This document shows positions 47,801 to 59,360 of a stretch of 64,000 bases of DNA, piece after piece. A model generated the notes under the pieces. The model made no database searches. It was not told the origin of the DNA and saw only the letters and a list, made by a program, of their open reading frames with translations. Source of the stretch: Trissonchulus latispiculum (taxonomy: Eukaryota; Nematoda; Enoplea; Enoplida; Ironidae); contig JASAND010020362.1 of assembly GCA_030248195.1 (NCBI GenBank), positions 1 through 64,000 of the forward strand, in the 5' to 3' direction. A program made the translations under genes and the position numbers. Position 1 is the first letter of the stretch, and the number at the start of each line of letters is the position of its first letter.

Positions 47801-50800
47801 TGAAACTGTTAAGCAAGGTGTGGCAAAAACCATTACTTTAATATTCACATTATAAATACCAATTCTCCTAAAACAGACAGTCTATACCTCACGGGGGTTT
47901 AGCTCAGCAGTGTGGTGCCTTACTGCAGATCCTAAACTCTGTGTTTCGGTCCGCGTCCTGGACACTTTTCTTCTCATCTTTCAATCCTGATTTCACAATA
48001 AAAACAGTGTTTAGGTACCTCTTTTCTGGTGTTTCAGAGAGGAAAATTTCAATTTTCATTAATAGTTGAAATTATTTTAGCAAACAGTTCTGTTAAAAGA
48101 CGTTTTCGTTATAACTATTGCGTTTTTTAAATAAAAATTGTTTAACATTAAATTTCAGCTTAAAATTATTTTAAGATTGAAATTCAATTAATATCTCTTT
48201 AGTCGCTTTACTTTACTTGATTTTTCTCTATAGGTAAAATACTTCTATGGGTTGCTGGCTGAATGCTTAGCACTTATCATAAATCATTTAAACCTGCCTT
48301 TGGTAGCAACTAAGTGAGGAATTGCCAGTTTGCTCAGGGCAATAACGGAAGTGACATTGATGTTCATAACTTCTTCTAAGGCAGACACTGGTGTAGCACT
48401 GATTGGACCAGCTTTGCTGATTCCCGCATTATTGACCTGAAATAAATCGGAATATTTTATATCTAGATAAATAATTCATCAAAATTATGATTTTATTTAA
48501 CTTTAGCTTATCCCATGAAGACCTAACGAAGTTTGCTCGTTTGGGCAGGTGCAATGCTGGGCAGGTTTCTGGTTAGGATGCAGTGGAAAGTACAGTACGG
48601 CTTAATCCTACAAATCTTATAAATTACATCTTCAATTGGAATGATGCTAAGTTAACTTGAACTTAATAAATATAAAATCTTGAAACATAGAATTAATTTT
48701 TGTTGTAGCCTATATTCACGTTTACTAATGATTGCTGAACCCCAATAATAAATGTACCAAGATATCCAGCTTTCCGTTAATTTCCAAAGCTGCTTGGATC
48801 ACAGCACTTCGAATGTCTTCAGAAGTGATATCGCCAACTACGATGCGAATCTGAAACAACATAAGTTGTGCCCGCAAACATGTACTATTATGGGAACTAT
48901 TTGCCTACTCGCATTTATACATTTATATTTGCAAACATAACTCTACGCAAAATAACAGCCTTAACGTATTAGAATTTGCTGGCACTCTAACCGTTCGGGT
49001 AAAGAATGCTTCATTTTGTTGCTCTTTAAATTCATCTCTCTCTTTCTGTTCAGGAATCTTCGCTAGGCATAGATTGGAGGGACCATCGGGATGATCCCTG
49101 CCTCCCGCAGGAAACAAACTTAAATGTTTAAAATTGTTGTTTAAATTCATCTTCTTTTCCAGTACCTGATCAGCCTTAAGTCCCGCAGCAATGCAAGCGT
49201 CCTTAGTCTTGTTGAGGTTGTCCGCATTCCTGCCAGTTACGGCGACAGAGCAGCCCAATTTAGCCAGGCTAATGGCCGTTGTCTGGCCAATTCCCGAGCT
49301 GGCACCTAAAGCAAATATTGAACCCTTTTTTCCGGAACCTTCCAACGAATCTGAACGAAATAATATTTAAAAAAATGAAATTTTTAAAAGCTTTTTAAAA
49401 TATATAGTATGCAATAATATTTGTTTTTAATACGTAATCTTTTAATGATTATAAGATCAGTTCCGGTTCGAAACCCTAACACCTAAACCTTTCGAATTTA
49501 GACTCCACCATACAGTGGAACTTATTAACTGAAAACTGTTAACATTTCTTTTCAGATTTGAGTTCACGGGGTGTTTAGAAGAGCGATATTTTTATTCCTG
49601 CTGGAGCAGGAATGTATAAAAAGGAATCTATTATGTTCAGTACATTGTGAGTCATTTATCTATTTAGAAGACCTATCTTCAACGCAGGGCTAGCTTAGGT
49701 GGATTTTTTGTACGCAGATTATGCAAATTAGGTTCACAAACTTGTTGGAGAATTAGCTTAGTTGGAACTTGGTGGGATCGCATCCAACACTGTTGCTTAT
49801 ATACGACTATGTAACTAACTAAGGCGATGCAGTTAAAGTGCTTGTTCCTTTGCTATTCCAAACTCCGCCCAACAGGTTATGGGCCCAGGCATGCACCTGG
49901 ACGTGTCCGATTTGCTTTGGTTTGCCGAAGTCATGTGCCCACGTCGTGCAGTGGTCCTTTGATGTCGAAGAAAAGAAATGAGTGCCTAGAAGAGCTTAAA
50001 TTTTCAGAGGACAAAGGTGGGACTGAAAGCAAATTGCCTTTTCTGCTTTAAGTGTTCAAAAGGCAAAAGAAATCCGGAGCCCACAGGCAGATGGTTTTTG
50101 CTCATCAGTCGGATGAGTGAGAGGTCAAAATGTTCCTCATTGTGGATGGTAGAGCTGTCGAAGTCTCTAGCCATTAAAATCTTCTGTGGGAGGATATTTA
50201 GACTTATAACAGGCATAGTACCGTTAAAAGGACGGATTTGGTTTGTTTGGCTGAAAGTCTAAAGATTGCTTTGCGAGGAAACACAGAGCCAGGGATGGAG
50301 TTTGGATTCTGATGGTTTTAGTGGGAGCACCTTGCAAGCACAAAGGATCAGTGACACAAGAGCAAGATAAGCAGTTAGTGAGGACACGAAGAATATTAAA
50401 GTAAACTATAATCTGCTAAAGAGAACTGTACAGTCACTGAAGTTCCAACTGGCTAAAGTGGGAGTGTTGGAGAATTAGCTTAGTTGGAACTTGGTGGGAT
50501 CGCATCCAACACTGTTGCTTATATACGACTATGTAACTAACTAAGGCGATGCAGTTAAAGTGCTTGTTCCTTTGAATTTTCCAAAGTTTTCACCTTCCAA
50601 CTTCAATGGTCATTCAGTCCACAGCGCACACAGGACAATTGCAAGTCCAGGCAAATCGGACAGGACCACTTGCATGACTGGGCCCATAACCTATAGTTCA
50701 TTCAGTTTGGGCTGACTTAGTTCCAAACAACAGCTTATAGCGCTTGAATCTGGCAACACAGTTATGACTACTTCAACAAAACTGTTACAGGTAAAAGCAC

Positions 50801-51735
50801 AAAACTCATGACATAAGTGGATATTTTTGCTAATACTGGTAGCTAATTTAATTTAAGTATTTAAGCAGCTGAATTCACAGCCTTCACGCAGTCTTCGGCT
50901 GTGAGCAATCTAAACGGTTGCAGTTTTTTTGAGCACCAGTGCAGCTTGGGAGCTGCACATAGGTTCATTAGGCAACAAGGTAATTGCTTGCGCTGGGTTT
51001 CATAAGTGCGGCACAAACATGGTATGACAAGCAGTTCTCACTGATCCTAATGTAGTTCTGAGAAAAACAAATTTACAGAAAAATTACTAGTGAAGTAATT
51101 TAATTTGTACGATGTTTAATGTTTTGTTTTCCTATTTATACATTTGGAATGAAAAGCGTATCTATACCTACATATCTTTGTGCTTATGTACGCTGACGGC
51201 TGCTAAGAACTCACAAAAATTAAGACATTGCAAAGGGTACTAGTAGTTTGATATCAAAATAAAAGTCAAAGGATGTCAAGAGAAACTGTAGAATGTCAAG
51301 GAAGAATATAGAATGTAACCTCAGGAAATTCTAGCGCTTAACAGAGCAAGTATCAAAGATATTTTTCAGATTAGAATGATAACAGGTCTACAAAGGAATA
51401 TTGCCCCTTTTGGGGCCAACTTGTTTAGTTTGAAGCTAATAGCGGTGTTGAATGGCATAAACCATCTTCTTCAAAAACTACATAAATCTGAAAAATCCGA
51501 TCTTTTCTTGCACTTCTTTCTTGATAGTGTTCTTTCAAAATTGAAATTTAGTTTTCTCTTGTGGTCATAAAACGAGCCTGTTAAGCTTCATCTGAAACTG
51601 TGAGCAATTGCTTAAAATCTAGCAATTTAGGGAATTAAGTGTTCCAAATATTTATAAACAAAGAACAGGATCCCTGGAAACATTCAAAGATTGCAGCTTA
51701 CCAGTAACAATAGCAACTTTTCCCTTTAGGTCCAT
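44817..51735 (-). CDS. Classical short-chain dehydrogenase/reductase (SDR), 8 exons
   Basis: NAD(P)-dependent oxidoreductase. Exons: 51702-51735, 49166-49305, 48758-48850, 48298-48436, 47722-47762, 47223-47329, 46587-46650, 44817-44981; total 783 bp, 260 codons plus a TAG stop, the usual length for classical SDRs. Visible motifs: N-terminal GKVAIVTG joined across intron 1 to ASSGIG (TGxxxGxG cofactor loop), VGDIT, VNNAG, catalytic Ser region VNVSSMAG, YxxxK (YCISK), VNPAAIETP, and a C-terminal IDGGAEYF. Exon 4 probably ends at a GC donor (AAAG|GCAGGT), because the GT four bases further on would break the frame. A polyadenylation signal AATAAA is at 44678-44683. Sequence style recalls nematode and other invertebrate dhs-type SDRs; the substrate is unknown. 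Intron 1 carries a miniature copia element. Confidence 0.93.
45169..45518 (+). mobile_element. Harbinger-like MITE with CACAAG arrays
   Basis: 350 bp, TIRs AGCCCGGTTCACACTAG / AGGCCGGTTCACACTAG, flanked by TTA on both sides (3-bp TSD). CACAAG hexamers run inward from both ends but, unlike the hAT families here, in inverted orientation. Lies just upstream (in minus sense) of SDR exon 8, in intron 7. Confidence 0.8.
47100..47175 (+). repeat. Related SINE fragment
   Basis: CGGGTTCGATCCCCG B-box followed by CACTTCTTCGAGTCTTCATTCCTGAATCCTTTCACA, similar to the body of the SINE at 47885. Lies in SDR intron 6. Confidence 0.5.
47885..48000 (+). repeat. tRNA-derived SINE, SDR intron 4
   Basis: TTTAGCTCAGCAGTGTGG A-box, TTTCGGTCCGCGTCC B-box region, and a body CTTCTCATCTTTCAATCCTG...TTTCACA. 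Confidence 0.5.
49743..49874 (+). repeat. 5' LTR of the copia-type miniature element
   Basis: Starts TGTTGG, ends CCAACA (TG...CA termini). The first 110 bp are identical to 50465-50574. Confidence 0.75.
49875..49888 (+). other. Primer-binding site, initiator tRNA-Met half
   Basis: GGTTATGGGCCCAG directly follows the TG...CA left LTR and complements the iMet anticodon arm. A second copy lies on the other strand at 50678-50691. Confidence 0.75.
50465..50574 (+). repeat. 3' LTR (truncated) of the copia-type miniature element
   Basis: 110 bp identical to the start of the left LTR, preceded by the purine tract at 50455-50464. Confidence 0.75.
50583..50691 (-). mobile_element. Fragment of a related copia-type leader, opposite orientation
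   Basis: Read on the minus strand, this begins with the same iMet-type primer site (50678-50691) and continues with a leader similar to that after 49875 (shared TGTCCGATTTGC). It is an older element fragment next to the miniature one. Confidence 0.55.
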
Positions 51736-52009
51736 GTCAGTAAAGCAAGAATCAACACGACCGACTGCACGCTAGTGAAATTCTGTTATCAAGCGATTGG
51801 TGTTTAATTTCTGATACTAATAGCTGCAGCTTGCTGCTCAGTGCAAGAACAGGACAACCGGTTTAGTGCAAACTTTCGAAGACGAAGACTGTGCAAACAT
51901 TGCAAGCATTTCCGTCGTTATATGCAAAGTATAATGCTAAAATCCAAGGTTAATGTAAGATATGAAATTGTCACTTCAGCACCTAAGTCTCGAGAAACTA
52001 GGGGCTTCA

Positions 52010-52078
52010 CATGGGTTTGAACCCTTTAACGGATTAGCGCTTCCACGCTCTGCCCACTGGGCTACTACGTTTCCGAAA
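52010..52078 (-). repeat. tRNA-derived SINE-like sequence
   Basis: The reverse strand reads GTAGCCCAGTGGGCAGAGCG (A-box) and then GGGTTCAAACCC (B-box) at tRNA spacing. Confidence 0.5.
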
Positions 52079-52435
52079 ACTCTTAGGCTACAGTCGGACC
52101 AGGCTGAAATGAGCTCGCATCCAAACTGAAGCGATAATTATTATGCTTATACACTTTAGTGAAGGGGGCACAGAATTAAATACACCTCTCCCTTACTTGA
52201 GAGGCAAAGGGAAACCAACAGCTGATCTAATTGCACTAGCCCCATCTTTGATGAGAAAAACAGTCAAGCAATCAAATCAGGGACTTTAACTTAAGGGGTC
52301 AACCTTCGTTGTGTTGTGTTAAAACTGTGTTAAACGTTGTGTTAAATTGAGCACGTTTTGACTTAAACTGACCTCCGCTTCCTCAAACGGTGAGTCTTAT
52401 CGGAAAAGCGCGATTCAGGCTATCACCCCTGCTCA

Positions 52436-52525
52436 GAGTTGGAAGGTGGACGCGGGTACCCGCGGGTCCAGTGGACATGGACAGAAGGTTTGTCCACGTG
52501 GACAAACGTGGACAAATGTGGACAA
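52436..52525 (+). repeat. GTGGACAAA-rich end, possibly a truncated TIR element
   Basis: Begins AGAGTTGGAAGGTGGACGCGGG, close to the TIR of the 32461 element, followed by repeated GTGGACAAA and the palindrome CGCGGGTACCCGCGGG. No opposite end found. Confidence 0.35.
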
Positions 52526-53932
52526 AATTATCGTTACCCGTTTCTTTATAAAAAGCGTTAAAATTCAACCTATAATCGTTTTTATGTTGGCTATTTTTAG
52601 TTTTCCATTGTTATATTTTATTGTGCTGACATTATTTTATGTGACTTTTTAGCTTTGCTGACCCCATTTCTTTTTAAATCGCTTTAATACTATAGCCTAC
52701 TCCCTGCAGGCGTTGGCGTGATACTGTATTACGTACTTTATGTTTACTGGGAAAAGGAACCATAATGTACATATTTTTTATAATAATTACAATGCTTAAG
52801 GTGCTGGTTCGGGTTTCCGAGTGTTTTGGCTTTAAAAGCGCAATTGCCGTTGAAATTTATTCAAATTTGCTAGTTACATCGTTTAGCCTATAAAACATTT
52901 TAGAAAAGTCCCGGCGTGAACATTCGCGTTTTAGAGAAATTAGATAAATCCGCCATAACTTCCACTGCGGCCACCCTACTGGCCAAACTTATAGTCATTC
53001 GAATCCTCTCACCAAGGCCTACAACTTTGCTCTTGAGTGTATTTTTCGATTTCTTACAATTTAAAGTGCTGGTATCCTTTTTTGCAGTGTTTTATGGTGA
53101 TTTTTAAAACGCTATAACTTTCGCAATTTTGGGAGTTGGAAAGAGTTTTATACATCGTTTTAAAGCTTATAATCAGGAAACTCACATGAGTTTAATACGA
53201 AACTAGCAGAATTAGCAAAAAAATAGCAAAACTTTTCTCAAAACTGTAGAGAGTTTTGGGGAATCGATGTCTTAAACAAAATAAGTGCCAAAATGGTTTT
53301 TCGGCCAAATCTCCTGCTTAAAGCTAGGAACTCCAGTTAATAAGCATTGATAGAATGTGCAATTGGAGTGTGTATCGATTGGGTATAAATGGATCAAAAT
53401 TGTCCGTAAGATTTCGCAGTAATTTTGAAAAAACTGATTTCTTCGAAAATGGCCATTTTTTACCTAAAAATAGTTTTTTTGCTTATACTGACTGGAGATA
53501 ACGCAATGATTTCATCCATGTGTATTTTACCTCTGTTTGATTTCGACTCAGCGTTGCCAATACCAGCGTTTCTTAGAGCAATCATTAACCATTACAGTTT
53601 TAAATTCTAAATAATATATTTTAAATACATACTCGTAAATTTAGACATGTGTTTTGGCTTCTAATGTACATTTTTATCTCTACCAATTTTGAGTGTACAA
53701 ATATCTTCATACTTTGGAAAATTACAGGTTTTCTGACCTGACTTTTAGGAATTTTTGAAAATTCTCTACGTCTGAAAGACCCCGCTCCCCAGATCTCCCG
53801 CCATTGGACATTTTCGTTCAATATTGACGTTCAGTATTTTGGACGAAATATCATTGTGTGCGAAGCGAAAAGAGCCAGTTGGTATACCTTCCTTAACCAA
53901 GAAAGAAAGAAAGAAAGAAAGAAAATTCTCAC

Positions 53933-53966
53933 CTGTGACAATTGCAACCTTCCCCTTGAAATCCAT
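53933..53966 (-). CDS. Second SDR first exon (alternative exon 1 or remnant)
   Basis: Thirty-four bases encode [12 protein letters not shown] up to a phase-1 donor (ACAG|GTGAGA). This is the same length and phase as exon 1 of the SDR gene at 51702-51735 ([12 protein letters not shown]). No further SDR exon is visible between the two, so it is either an alternative first exon that can splice to 49305, or the remnant of a duplicate whose remaining exons are lost. A GAAA microsatellite follows the donor. Confidence 0.75.
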
Positions 53967-54282
53967 AACGGCAGTGCAACAACTGTCAAGATAGACTCTT
54001 GATAAAATTTTGTTATCAAGGAATTTGTGCTAATTGTTTACGCTAACATTTGCTATGCAGTTTTAGCGCAAGAAAGATGACGGAATTTTACATTAATTCT
54101 GTGACGGCGCGAAATATGTTCTGCTTATCCTGCCAACTTCATTACTAACCTCAATGCCGTTCTCAATTTAAATTTAAAATTAAAATTTAAATTAAAAGTT
54201 AAAAGAGAAGCAGGCGTAGGTGAAAAGGATGAAAATGATGACGAACAAATAAAAAATGAAAGAAAATAATATGGGAGTTCAG

Positions 54283-54519
54283 CTAATAAGCTGATGATGT
54301 AGACTGCAAGTCTGTCTCACCTCCCGGCTCGGCCAAGTTTTCACTTTCATCCTTGGACCTCCCTTTTCCCTTTTCTCTTCTAGGTCCTGGTTTCAAGGGT
54401 ACACGGTGCCTGACGCCTTTCGTCGCTTGGTCTCTGTCCTTGGTGAAACAGCACTTGGTTGAGGCGCTGCGAATGAATGGCTTATTCCCAGAAGCTGTGG
54501 GAGCATGAAATCCTGGAAA
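54283..54519 (-). CDS. Orphan terminal exon, unknown protein
   Basis: After a strong acceptor CTTTTTCTCAG, 78 codons run to a TAG stop. The product is basic then acidic (REKGKGRSKDESENLAEPGG), with FHAPTASGNKPFIRSAS near the start. It has the look of a disordered C-terminal tail. I do not recognise the family; TASG faintly recalls BRC repeats but the spacing of the preceding Phe is wrong. No upstream exon was found before the hAT element at 55.3 kb. Confidence 0.3.
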   Translation of the reverse strand, partial: FPGFHAPTASGNKPFIRSASTKCCFTKDRDQATKGVRHRVPLKPGPRREKGKGRSKDESENLAEPGGETDLQSTSSAY

Positions 54520-54964
54520 CTGAGAAAAAGCAAATTTGCATCTAAAAGGGTAACTGTTCAATTAACTTCAATACAGGCGCTATTCCAAGTACACAATTGA
54601 AAAAGAACGTCAGAAATGCTTATCAGAGAAATCTCTTAGAGTGGTAGAACGGTATTCAACCAAATATAACCATAAACAATAAATAGACTATGTGGTTAGT
54701 GGTTTAGTGAGCTCAATTCAGAACAAAGTTTCCTGTCATATTCTGGTGAGCCTTAATAAAGCAGGACTTGCTTTCTGGGCAGAAGCTGCTCCAATCTTTG
54801 TCATTCTGATTTCCTGTTTAATGGGTTCATTTCAACAGAATCGTTGGATCAGTTTAATAGTGACACATGTTTCGTTTCGTTCGTTCTTTCAATTAGCTAT
54901 GACCAAGTGAGCAATTGAAAGCAGTTTTATATTCATGCTACTGAAAAAATCCATTCAACCCCAG

Positions 54965-55040
54965 TCAAATTTCTAAATTAACCTCAAGCTGACACTACTC
55001 CTAACCGGTGTAAGACCAACTGGAGTGGGGCGTACAGAAC
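54965..55040 (-). repeat. Dispersed repeat, third copy (reverse)
   Basis: The reverse complement reads GTACGCCCCACTCCAGTTGG...ACCGGTTAGGAGTAGTGTCAGC, matching 14770-14830. It abuts GC-rich sequence (55040-55250) with short ORFs on both strands that I cannot assign. Confidence 0.5.
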
Positions 55041-55312
55041 AAATCTATTTTCCCTTTGCAGCAAACGATAACGGTATTGTTGGCGTCTGTCTCCGCTACT
55101 CTGCTCATAGGGGCGCTAGACTTCGGGTCCCGGCCCAGGCTTGTCATCCTTTCGAAAAGGTCCCCCCAAGGTCCTTGCCTATCTCCGGGAAGTGGGCCGA
55201 CTCTAGTTGGTCCAACCGCATTGAGCCTGCTCACGACGGTCCAGTAAGATGAAGAGGCAGAGAAGACGTCTGTCTCTCGAATGAACCATTTCAGGATTTC
55301 ACAGGTGACTTG

Positions 55313-56616
55313 TAGTGATGTTTCAGTCACTGAAACTGAAACTGAAACTAGGTTTCAGTCTCTACATGTTTCAGTTTCAGTCACTGAAACTGAAACTGAA
55401 ACTGAAAGTATTTGGGAAAGTGAACTGAAACTGAAACTGAAACTGAAAAGATTTAAGTTGTCAGACTGAAACTGAAACTGAAACTGAAACTATATTCGAA
55501 ACTGAACTGAAACTGGAACTGAAACTGAAACTATCGAAATTCTAGGACTGAAACTGAAACTGAAACTGAAACTAGTATAATCTGAAACCATTTCAGTCCC
55601 AGCATAAAACCTGAAGCTCTTCTTGCTCGCTGGAACTGAAACAGGTTTCAGTTCATACTGAGACTGAAACTAGTTTCAGTCCCTGCGTAAGAAACGTCAT
55701 TTCAGTCTCTGCGTATGCTTAAGTTCCTTGAAAAGGCTATTGCAAATTTTCCCATAATAGTTTTTCTTGCGAAAGATGGAATGTATTCGTCCAATTTTAG
55801 CCATCATATTATATATTAGATAGCAGTATAGATTACTTTTAGATCATTTACTGTCAGCTTATCAGATAAAACTAAGAAGTTGTGTTACAGTACAATTGCT
55901 TTATGTATATTTTATTTAAAGCATACGTGGCTGTGGCACGTCTACAATTACTGCTTTAGAGTCAAAGCATTCAGTTACAGCAATGAACCATTATTTTCCT
56001 CAAAACCATTATATACATTGAGGGATGTTATGCTTTGAAACAAATCACCAAAGTTGTTTTAGATATTTAACTAAAAAGAAAGTCAATGCAGCAAAGGAAG
56101 CAATTATTTCACAGCGGATCTTATATTTTATTTGTCTTTACTAAGAAAATGATTGTATAACCAAGGAATTGCAAGTAAAATACATATGAGATGAAGTTTT
56201 ATTTATAACTGATATAGAAGCTTGGATATAAAAATAAGACTGCGCTTCAACAATTTTAAATACCAAATACATTTGGTAACTGAAATTTTAATTTTTTTGC
56301 TATGACTTCCTTTACTGAAACTATTTTAATACTCGGACTGAAACTGAAACTATTTTGCCTTGCCGACTGAAACTGAAACTGAAACTATTTTGCGTCACCG
56401 ACTGAAACTGAAACTGAAACTGAAATTATTTTGGGATGACGACTGAAACTGAAACTGAAACTGAAATTATTTTGGGATGACGACTGAAACTGAAACTGAA
56501 ACTGAAATTATTTTTGGTATCCGACTGAAACTGAAACTGAAACTGAAAGTAGGTTAGGTTGCCGACTGAAACTGAAACTGAAACTGAAACTAAAATGGGC
56601 TACTGAAACAACACTA
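55313..56616 (+). mobile_element. hAT-type nonautonomous element with CTGAAA arrays
   Basis: 1304 bp, TIRs TAGTGATGTTTCAGT / TAGTGTTGTTTCAGT, perfect 8-bp TSDs GTGACTTG (55305-55312, 56617-56624). ACTGAA hexamer arrays occupy 55330-55595 and 56335-56595, on the same strand at both ends. The AT-rich centre has no ORF. Confidence 0.92.
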
Positions 56617-56624
56617 GTGACTTG

Positions 56625-58970
56625 TGGGTGCTCCAGAAATAGTTTCAGCCTGGAATAGGAAGTCACTTACAAATACCTAGTCACAAGATACCTGAAAAAT
56701 AGAAGCTGTACGTTAGACCTTACGTAGGAGTTTGCGTCCTCATCTTGGGGCTCCTGTCCAATTCTAATCCTATTTCAGGCTCTCCTTTGTTGTTTTAGAG
56801 TTTCTAGGGTGAAACACTAAATCTAGAAGGTCTAAATTTAAACAGTCATAATTTAACCAAGGTCCCTGAACGCTCTTTCTTAAGATGAATAGCCCAGGTG
56901 TGATTCTGTGAGCGATGCTGTCTCTCACTGGCACGTCAATTTGACTTTATGCTGACTTTATCTTAAAGTCAGGCGCAGTTAATATAATCATCAGCCTCTT
57001 TCCCTAACTAGAGTCTTAACAAATTGTTGAAAAAAACGAACACTGAGAAAGCGTAGCTCTACTCTGAATTCTAGCATCATTAAAAATGTTTACGGTCATC
57101 CCCCGCTTTTGGTAATTATTCCATTGTACCTTCTGTCGGCGGTAATTATCGTTCAGCTGTGACCTAGATTTGCCTATAGCTCTTTTAGAATTAATTCAGG
57201 AATTTTAGGTTAAATTTTTAGGCAAGCAAATAATTATTTGTAGCATTGCCAGCAGTTAAATTCATTTTGGACATTGAAGCAGTAGTGTCTTCAATTCTTT
57301 ATTTGGTGGCTAAAGAATCAGCGCTTAGCTGAAACTTACTGATCATCGAGAACGAAGCTAAGGCAGTGCATTGAACTAGTTCCTGGCTGCGAAAGATCCT
57401 AATTAATCAATACACGAGGTGTGTCCCATACCTACAGGTGGCCGCATAGTGCGCACCTATACAATTCCTCTTAACGCCTCTGCAACAGGAAAGATTACTT
57501 TCACAGGAACATGTTCCTTTATTTTCCGACATAGGAATTATCCGGTAATATATACTGTAAAGTTTTAAAATAGTAGGAAATGTTTCCAGTGTTTGCAGTT
57601 GTAAAGTTTAGTTTATGTTAATATGTGGTGCTACAGGTCAGCACCACATACAAAGTTGAAAGTAAATTCAGAAAACTTAGTTTGTCCGGACTGTTTAAAT
57701 TTTAAAGACAGAACGGAACCTAACCGCCGCAATTGCAAGGCTAAATCAAATCAAATAGGTCGAGCAACTATATTAATTATTTCATTAACGCCAATTCAAA
57801 AACGTGTCACTACAGTTAGGTAACGAATTCAAACTTAAGCTTGGTTCGATTGTGCCTGGATGGCTGAATCGGTAGAGCGTTGGCCTAAATAGCCAACGGT
57901 TGTGGGTTAGATCCCCACTTCAGGCCTGAATTTTTTGAGTCAAAGGTACTGTAGTGATATCCTTTTTTCTTTCGTTTATAATCTTGTATTATTCCAGCAT
58001 AGGTCGCAGTTCAGGGACCAGGCATAACGATATTCTGTTGTCTGCATAACAAAAGAATCTTCCATCTGTACCCAGTCCCAAGTTCAGAATACGCCAATCA
58101 CCTGATAGATATCAGTTCAAACCATTGCGCTGCGATGTACAAACTATACTAGGTATGCAGAGTAGGCCCCCGAAAGTTTTGTGAAGGGGCGCAGACTTGA
58201 ACGAAATAGACGCTATAAAACAAAGTCTGCTTTTGGATTGGTTTTGTCACAACTACCTCTCCCAGTCGCAGTTAGAGGTACAGTTCTAGCGAGAATGCCG
58301 AATAAACAGTGCAAGCCACTACTAGGATGCGCCCATAATGAATAGCGTACCTGGCTTGGGTGGAGTCAGGGTGGAGCTGTGGAATCCTTGCCAATAGATA
58401 ATAGGTCTATAAATTACTACGTATGCTACCTAGATATACCCTAACCAGACCTAAGTGGAACGAGATACAAAGAATATTTATTATAAACTAATAACAAAGA
58501 ATATTTATTATAGAATAGTATAGGCACAAGGCCGGTATACTAAGCTAACACACACGCACAATTCCTTACACACAGTAAATACAGGCCGGCTGGCCAACGT
58601 ACATGCAGGAGCGGAGTGGGTTGCGAGCTGGAGGAGCGCTGAGAATAGTTGGAGAGACTTGACTATTTGGCAAGACAGATAAACAACAACCAACGTGTTG
58701 TGGGAAATTTTAAAGAAACCCCCCAGGTGGGCGGCGCTTGGGAACTTCTCCATCCAATAGGAAGTAAACACCTACTCTCCCATAAGAAATGCCCAATAGT
58801 GGGGATGCCCACCATACCCAACCGTTCCCAGACCAAACAGTGTACGTGGCGCCAGCCAATGACTAGCTAGGCGAAAATAGCTGTGGGTGTAAAAGGGCGT
58901 ACACAGACGTATGGATATTGGTAAAGGGATATGTATATTCTCTATACAGTCAGCAATTATAACCTTTGTC
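56625..58970. other. Intergenic, mostly unassigned
   Basis: Apart from the tRNA-like sequence at 57.85 kb I see no gene. Short ORFs at 58.5-58.9 kb lack coding character. Confidence 0.5.
57854..57926 (+). tRNA. tRNA-like gene or pseudogene (loop anticodon AAA)
   Basis: 73 nt fold into a full cloverleaf: acceptor GCCTGGA/TTCAGGC, D-arm TGGCTGAATCGGTAGAGC, anticodon stem TTGGC/GCCAA with loop CTAAATA, T-stem GTGGG/CCCAC. A T run follows at 57930, as expected for Pol III termination. The T-loop TTAGATC departs from TTC, and position 37 is T, so function is doubtful. Confidence 0.6.
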
Positions 58971-58972
58971 AG

Positions 58973-59300
58973 GGGTCGGGTAAAAATGTGTGACCGAGGG
59001 TCAAAGGTGGGTCAAAAGTGAGTCAGTCGAGGCTCCGAAAATTAGATTAGAGAGCAATAATTTAAAAAGCTTTTCGGCTTTACCAACTTCTGGTAAAATC
59101 TGGCCAAAATTTATCACGGCTTTTGTAAATAAGTGATACCTGCCAATATTTTGAGAAATAAGTTGAGACACAAATTCCATACAAGTTGAGACAGATACTC
59201 GAAATATTAATTAGATATAATTTGGTTAGCCACAGTTAGTCATTCGCGTTTCATTAAATCGCAGTCATAAACAGCTAAAATCCTCACTATTTTGCAGACA
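58973..59300 (-). mobile_element. Fragment of the GACCC-array hAT family
   Basis: GGGTC-rich start followed by a stretch similar in order to the reverse complement of 32880-33150 (TCAGTCGAGGCTC, then AATTAGATT, then AAAATCTGGCCAAAATT). No second TIR is seen. Confidence 0.65.
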
Positions 59301-59360
59301 GAGCTGTAATGAAATAAAGAAACGTATATGAATCTCAAAGGAGTTCTGTGTTTAGTTTAG

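Larger units (their letters stand above)
49743..50574 (+). mobile_element. Miniature copia-type LTR element (TRIM-like) in SDR intron 1
   Basis: The 110 bp at 49743-49852 are repeated without a visible change at 50465-50574, both starting TGTTGGAG. The left LTR probably runs to 49874 (ends CCCAACA). At 49875-49888 GGTTATGGGCCCAG is complementary to the anticodon-loop region of initiator tRNA-Met (GGGCCCATAACC), the primer site used by copia-type elements with a cleaved iMet 5' half. A purine tract AAAGTGGGAG abuts the right repeat. The 0.6-kb interior has no pol, only a possible short gag start. The right LTR appears truncated after 110 bp. Confidence 0.8.
51740..53930. other. Between the two SDR first exons
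   Basis: No further SDR exon seen. Contains the SINE-like sequence at 52.0 kb, the GTGGACAAA repeat at 52.4 kb, AT-rich sequence and a GAAA microsatellite at 53901-53924. Confidence 0.5.

Noticed and set aside
50095..50130. Hammerhead ribozyme core (CTGATGAG on the minus strand)
   Set aside because: The matching GAAA segment and stem II are not at workable spacing.
55001..55330. 109-codon minus-strand ORF and overlapping plus-strand ORFs
   Set aside because: They begin in the dispersed repeat and run into the hAT element; no consistent frame or recognised domain.
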